In this document: one piece after another, positions 57,980 through 64,000 of the stretch
Layout of the letters: the number at the start of each line of letters is the position of its first letter
Numbering within the stretch: the stretch's first letter is position 1
Assembly: GCA_025449115.1 (NCBI GenBank)
Contig: JAHLKC010000052.1
Location: 62,001-126,000 of the forward strand
Direction of reading: 5' to 3'
DNA: 64,000 nt
From: Chytridium lagenaria
Lineage: Eukaryota > Chytridiomycota > Chytridiomycetes > Chytridiales > Chytridiaceae
Position numbers and translations under genes: made by a program
Notes under the pieces: model-generated
The model's input: the letters and a program-made list of their open reading frames with translations, nothing else
Databases searched by the model: none
What the model was told of the DNA's origin: nothing

Positions 57980-59783
57980 TTGATCCCTGCACCAAAAAAA
58001 AAAAAAACAACCAAAGTCGCGCCAAAAAAACAACCTCCCCACACACCCATCAACCAGGAAAAACAAAAAAGGAAACCATCACCATCCTTCCAAACGTCAA
58101 AACCCCCCAAAAAATGCAATACTGGTCAGAAACGACCTCAAGATGGAGCAGAGGCTCAAAAAACCGACCCCAACCATGTTCATTGTGGTGGTGTGTTTAT
58201 GGACAAACTCGTCAACTCCCTTATGACTCTTACGGGTTGTAAACCTATTGTCAGAGCCGGTCAAAAACTCATCTTGGCTCCTGAACTTGAGAACATTGAT
58301 GTTCAACAGCTTGATATCGTCCATCGACTCCATTATGAGGTGCGAGGAGAGCTGCGTTTTTTTGGGTTTCATTGTTTCATGCTGACCTGTCCCACTTTTT
58401 GACAGGTATTGATGGCTGTGCAGGGGGTTATTGAGAAGGGAGAAGGGTGCTCGCAGGTCAGGATTCAGAAGGGGAACCGAAGAGTTAAAGTGTTATCGTT
58501 TAGCATGGTGGACCCTAAAAAAGGTAGGTTATCATTCCATCTCCACTTGCGCGTCATCCAGCCCTATCCTTACAACCCGTACTATACAACAGGCCCTATT
58601 TTCCCCGTCAAAGCCAGGACTCCATCCTTTGAGCAACGTATGATAGCCCTTGAAGAAGAACAAGAAAGCAAGTGTTGTACCCTTTTCATCGCTAACCCCT
58701 TTCTAGTGGCTGAAGAAGAAGCCCGGTACAACGACATGTTGAACCATGACTCTGACAATGAACACCGTTTCTCAATGTCTCCGAATTCTTTGACCTCGTC
58801 GTCGACAGCTGACTTGGACCCAACTACCTCTCCAGAGGATTCCTCTATCTCGACCCAAAATTCCAAACCCCTCGTCGTCGATCCCACAACCTCCTGTAAG
58901 ATCATAGAGCAGAACGTTGGATCAGGTACTGCGCCGCCCATCATCGCTTACAAACAGCGCGTGAACTCTTTTTTGGAGAACGCGCAAATCCCTGTCAAGT
59001 CCGTTATGACCCCGTCCTCCACCGTCCATTACAAGAGCGCGAGAACGCATTCCTGGAGATTGCAAAGAAAAACATCGCTGAGCCGGTTCCGAACGCATCA
59101 CGTTCATCACACTCCTCCATCGTTGCTTACAAGCAACACCGCATGAACTCCTCGCCTTCTTCCACAGTCTTGAATCACACCTCCATCGCTATGGACTTCA
59201 ACGACGGGACGGCAAAAATATCACCACACCTTTAATAACGCGAAAGATTGGTAAATGTCCCATCTTTGCTCATATCTATGTTCGTCACCGCCCCTCGTTC
59301 CCCAACATAGTCAACACCTTTTATGATATCATCGTCTAAAACCCCCATTTTCAGCATGTTCCCCCACCATACCCGAAAGAATCATTGCGAAAAGATCTCT
59401 TGCTTCAGGTGACTTTCCAAAAACACGACGCAGTAATTAACGTGCTGATTTTTTGGCGCAGATCGTGTCGTTCGGAGTTTTGGGTGTAATGCAGTTGCGT
59501 CCCAGACGTCTAGCGTTTTTGAATTTTTAAAGAATGAGTCGGATATTACGAAAGGGAAGAGAAGGAGGGATGGTAGGTTACTTCACCTTTGACCCTTCCA
59601 ATTTATGATGTTGTAGATGAAGTTGAGGTGGATGCTGAGATCAAGTCAATGCATGTGAAGAGAAAGAGGAATGGTATCGTGTCTGACGGGTTCGACTCTT
59701 TTTGCTGACTTTTTATAGTCGTTGAGGTTTTGAAAAAGGATGGTGATGAGACGCGTTCCACCATCCGTCGCAGGATTTTTTAA
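57980..59783 (+). CDS. Acidic/basic modular protein, family member C (unrecognised)
   Basis: This is a multi-exon gene of unknown function. A Lys/Pro-rich N terminus (PAPKKKKTTKVAPKKQPPH, next to a run of 14 A that may hide an error) leads to FMDKLVNSLMTLTGCKPIVR, GQKLILAPELENIDVQQLDI, VHRLHYE and, across an intron (58339-58405), VLMAVQGVIEKGEGCSQVRI. Later exons are Ser/Thr-rich and acidic (NDMLNHDSDNEHRFSMSPNS). Two related pieces share IIAYKQ / IVAYKQ. Further exons give SSVFEFLKNESDITKGKRRR, DEVEVDAEIKSMHVKRKRN and VVEVLKKDGDETRSTIRRRI. They are separated by phase-1 introns and end at TAA 59781-59783. A frame change lies near 59035-59050, and the start is not an ATG as read. The N-terminal module resembles those of the genes at 37.3-39.6 and 46.4-49.7 kb. 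Confidence 0.5.
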
Positions 59784-60039
59784 ATCCATAAATGCATAAC
59801 TCGTCCAACTATCCATTTGAGATTTTTGGTTATTTGAATGCATAACTCATTGTCCATTTGAGAGTTTTTGGTTATCTGAAGGTGGATGTATAATGCCGTG
59901 TTAATTTATTTTTTTTTTTTTGTCTATACACTTTTTTTTGAGATTGCTGGCTTTTGTTTTAATCTACAGTTTTCTTTCTTTTTTTGTCTGCTTTTTTTTT
60001 TTTTTTTGGTCGGGGTTTGCTTGCTTTTGCTATTTTTTT

Positions 60040-63000
60040 TGGTCGAGCTATAGACTGCGGAACTTTGTTTAAACCATACACCACATCCCCTTACCCTATT
60101 GTACATTTTTATGAAAAACACTTTGTGGTCGTTTTTTTTTTTACGTTTACAACATTTTTATTAGAAATAAACTTTAAAAAGTACACAGAAAAAATGACGA
60201 AAAGTCAATCGAAATCTCACACGAATGAAAGTAAAATGATTGTAGGATAAGAGTCGTTTTAGCGCTCATGAAACGTTCCCCCGCAAAAATCTTTTAAAGA
60301 CTTGGGTTAAAGGTCATGTCGAAAAACATTCGAATTCTATCCGTATCGTAAGAGCTATGACGGCTATCCAGTTGTTGAATGTTAAAGAAACGAGTGTATC
60401 AAAAAAGAAAACAGGGCTTATGGGGGTCAAAAACTATTCTCAGAGAATTACTTGTAACGAGAAAAAAATGAAAGATAACTAAACGTCGGGAGAAACTGAT
60501 ATACAAACGAAATTACAAAAATAATCGTTAAAGACTCTTTTCTTCCAACGACGGATATCAAATGTGATGGTATATATGGTGATCAAGCTTACCGACACAT
60601 ATGTAGAATTTTTCCTATTTAAATACAGAGAGGGGGTCCATTAACGCGGCTTGGCGGATGTTTCTAAAAGGTATAATCCTTATTTCGTTGCATAGATGAG
60701 ACTTTCGTAAACGAGACAGGTGATATACTTCATGTCGTTATAGTGCCCAGGTTCATGCGAATAAAATTCGAAATAGGTTCCTTATCGTCCTTGTTCACTT
60801 GCGCTTGATAATGACTGCAGAGCTGGCGGTGAGTTGCTTAGTTACATGACTTAACAAATGACACTGAGGAAACGGGTGGTAATGCGCATCCCTTCATCGC
60901 CAGTCAATCGATATGAAACGTTGGAGGCAAAAAATGGCGATTCGAAAAAAGACGATTACCACGTCGTGTGGGGAGGTGAGGATCCAGATGAAGATCAGAT
61001 ATTTGGAGGCTGGTGAAGAAAGATGTGAGGGTTAGAAAGAAAATATAAAGAACATATTGAAAATATAGGTACGCACATTCTAGATTCGTTGACAGATAAA
61101 AGATAGAGCAGAGTTGATATTCAGCACAGTCGCAATAATGATGAAACGCTGTCTTCCCACAACCTCTGTACATCACATCCGTCAAGTTTTACTTGTATTC
61201 GCCATCATAGCAAAAACTACAACCCCTCATGGTAAACGATGGCGATCCGAAATCAGGACGATTAAGAGAAGACAGCTTATGTGCTTGAACGCGTCACAGT
61301 CAGGGTAACTTAGCAGTGGCTTTTCAAAGCTAGTGCACTGAGCTTGCTATGTCTTCCCCTTATCCTCATCAAGAAGATCGTCCTCAAGCGGTGATTGCAT
61401 AGCCTAGAGCCAGACTTCGATCCCAAATTCGTATACGGTGATCCATCAGCAAGGTTCCAGTAAAATGATGTTGTATTTGAGAGTAAACATCGTTCAAGCA
61501 TCACCCAGGTACCAGCTTGTAATTCTCCAGCGTCCTTTCAAAAAACTTGCAACACAAGATGAAAAGAATGCAATCGACATGCCTGCCTTTGGCTCCTTAT
61601 TAGTCAATGCCCGATTTACGTTCGGGGGCTACCCAAAAGCTGAAACGTGCTGAGGTGTTCGATACGGTCTCTGATTCCCTCATCGGCTTGATGTTATCTT
61701 GAAGATGCATTCAATCTGCATTCAAGGACCATCAAATTGGTTTAGACCGCTTTAATGGCCTTGATCACCCGTTGTTACGGTCCATCCAAAAAGGTTTCTG
61801 CGTTGATTGATGCTCAAGATACGGAAAAAGTTATAGCGGGTCTGATTTTTTGGGATGATGATGCTGAAGGAATTACTTACTCGAGTGACATTTGAGGTGA
61901 GATTAGGAAGAGATCGTCTATTCTTTGTTTATGTTTCAGCTGTACTGAAGAGAATTTTATAATATCTTTTCTGCGTGGAAAACTATCAACCGATACTTCT
62001 CTTTAATCCTTGCTACCGGATTATCATAGATGGAATATTGACGAAAGTTGTTTTTTGATCATTTTTTGAAACATCATCCAGTAAGCGTGTCGTTCGCGAC
62101 CATGCTACGATGGAGAACGTTTAATGTGTGCATGGAAAATAATGTATGAACTTTGCTTTACTTAGTGTGCTTTTTCCGTAATCATAAGCTCATGTTGTTT
62201 CATATATTTTTTTTTCAAGCTCTTACACAGCGTCAAGAACAGGAAGCGATTTAAATGGCCAATTGCTTTATTCCACCTCACAAAGTAGCAATTCCAATCT
62301 CGCTAAACCAGGTATTTATGCGATAAATTTATTCTCTTTTCTTTCTTATCGTTCTGGGAAGAAGGATATCAGCTCACAGCCTCATAGTATTTTCTTTCGG
62401 CAATAGATTATTAAGCTTCAGGCTTAAACTGCTTACTCACTTGCCTCGCGTATATAAGATCTTGCTCATGAGGAAAAATCTGTCAACGTCGACACTTATG
62501 CTGTCCTAGTTTTGGGACGATGTCCTCGCCCATGTTCGAGTTTTTGCCGTCGCGTGAGAAGTTATCTTCGCGTAAGCGGGTTACGATGACGAACGTGGTT
62601 CCAACTAGACTAGCATTTTCTCGGCCGCTGATTTTCCGACGCATTTTTGCCCACCTGGCCTTGAAGTTTTGCGCCTTGCCGAATCTTAAGGTCTGCCTAT
62701 TCATGACGTCCTTTTCACTTATAAGGCGGCGCTTTTTTGGTTTCAGGATATTTTAGAGATTAGTTTTGTTGACACTTTTTTATTTACACGTGTTATTAAC
62801 GTATCATTCTTATAATTTATTATCTTCGTAGCTTGAGTTTAACTGATTTATATACCTTTTGATTAAACGACTGTTGTTCATTCTATTTTGAAGTGTTTTG
62901 TTATTCTCTCGCATAATCATTTTATCAAGTTTATCGTTCTCTTCATTTGTAAACAGTGGTGTGTTTTGGTTTGCTTTTCAAAGGGGTTTACTCTTATTTC

Positions 63001-64000
63001 TTTTTTCTTCAAAATGCATGCAATAACGAACTGCGTTTGAATAAAGCGCTTTTGAAAAACATGACCATTAAGAATGCTGTGGCCATTTTTTGAACACATA
63101 TATGTCGCATCAAATGGCGGTGTTTAATCCCAAACTTTTTCTTTTGTTGACGTAATCCAGAACCCCCTGTGATCTCTGACCCACCGTTATCGATAGAAAG
63201 TACGCAATGCAGATGGATGCGGTTTTGAATGATGTTTTGTACAAAGTAATTACAAAATTTCAAACCTTTTACAAAAAGACCACCCCTGCTTATGGCATGC
63301 ATAGAAATGATACCGTCTGTACCCATCATTTATCGAATTCTTGAGATATCATGTAGCGGCATCCTTCTGCAAAGGTATGATTTCGTCTTTTTTTGTTTGG
63401 AATGGCGAGGCTTAAATCCGGTTGTGGTGGTGTTGTGGACCATCGGACGTGGAACATGCTATGGTGGTGCAATGAGGATATCGTCATCACTCCAGTTTAT
63501 ACAGACTATTGTGATGAATTGAGTAAAAGGAAGGAATGTTGTATGGCCGCCCTTGCTGGATTCGTTTGAGACAGACTTCACTTCTGGCTGGTCTTGTGGT
63601 GGATCAGGATGATCACTCGACCATATACTTTTACGTTCTGATGATATTGGAGGGAGTCCGAGCGCTGTTCCGTAGACGTCATAGTTTTTGGGGCCGTCTA
63701 CTTTACTAATGAGCTTCAACATTTTCTCTAATACTATGCACACTCGGGTCCGCCTTTCGCGACAATTACCTCTAAAGAAACCCACGGCATACCGTTACCT
63801 TATGCACACAACATGTTACGTGACAAGGTACGATGTTATGTTGTCTGTTTATGAGTAGCTTTCCCCCTAATTTAACATTCATAATTAATCATGCTATCTT
63901 TAACGTTGCAATTTTCGCTTGACTTGTTTAATGACCACCGATGGATTTCTTAATTTGTGCCTTAAATCGCCCGACTCGTCGACACGCACGAGATGTGGGT
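60040..64000 (-). repeat. Repeat E, copy 2 (inverted; runs off the right edge)
   Basis: This is the reverse complement of 40328-44291, beginning near GAGCTATAGACTGCGGAACTT (first 20 bases shared in part) at 60040 and still matching at the last base, 64000. The portion from about 60840 to 64000 is nearly identical to copy 1; that from 60040 to 60830 is clearly diverged. T-rich sequence (59905-60010) abuts the left end. The same short frames as in copy 1 are present on the minus strand, with small frame differences. Confidence 0.8.

Noticed and set aside
61100..61660. Plus-strand frames in repeat E copy 2
   Set aside because: Short, differing in frame from copy 1 and without recognisable motifs.

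Overview
The window looks like nuclear DNA of a zoosporic (flagellated) fungus, most likely chytrid-like. Genes are compact, on both strands, and split by short GT-AG introns (often 45-100 nt, acceptors usually TAG or CAG). Fungal markers are a copper-fist transcription factor, a URC1-type GTP cyclohydrolase II homologue, a fungal-style LEA_2 membrane protein and a CDK9/BUR1 kinase. The tail of an axonemal dynein heavy chain argues for a flagellum. This placement is inferred from gene content alone.

Region 1 (1-22 kb) is gene-dense. On the minus strand are the dynein tail (running off the left edge), an unrecognised disordered protein, a kynurenine-type aminotransferase and uracil phosphoribosyltransferase. 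The last is head-to-head with URC1 on the plus strand, which makes a probable uracil salvage/catabolism pair. A minus-strand TMEM135-like peroxisomal membrane protein follows. Next is a small gene split by a 362-bp hAT-like miniature element. Then come a secreted protein with an acidic half and a histone-H1-like basic half, a C2H2 finger and a CDK9 (PITALRE) kinase.

Region 2 (22-33.5 kb) is sparser: a copper-fist regulator and a LEA_2 membrane protein. A repeat of about 0.7 kb lies at both sides of the copper-fist interval in opposite orientation.

Region 3 (33.7-64 kb) is an accessory, repeat-structured region. A repeat of at least 4 kb occurs at 40.1-44.3 kb and, inverted, at 60.0 kb to the window edge. 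A 1.7-kb repeat occurs at 35.3 and 44.5 kb in direct orientation. Among them are three unrecognised genes (37.3-39.6, 46.4-49.7 and 58.0-59.8 kb) that seem to share an N-terminal module followed by acidic modules and short basic tails on tiny exons. The middle one has about 28 exons, many of them near-copies of each other. An STK32/YANK kinase and a catechol O-methyltransferase lie in the same stretch.

Many otherwise well-conserved genes carry single-base frame breaks, often in short homopolymers. Because housekeeping genes are affected, these look more like consensus errors than decay. Exon limits are given approximately where this interferes.
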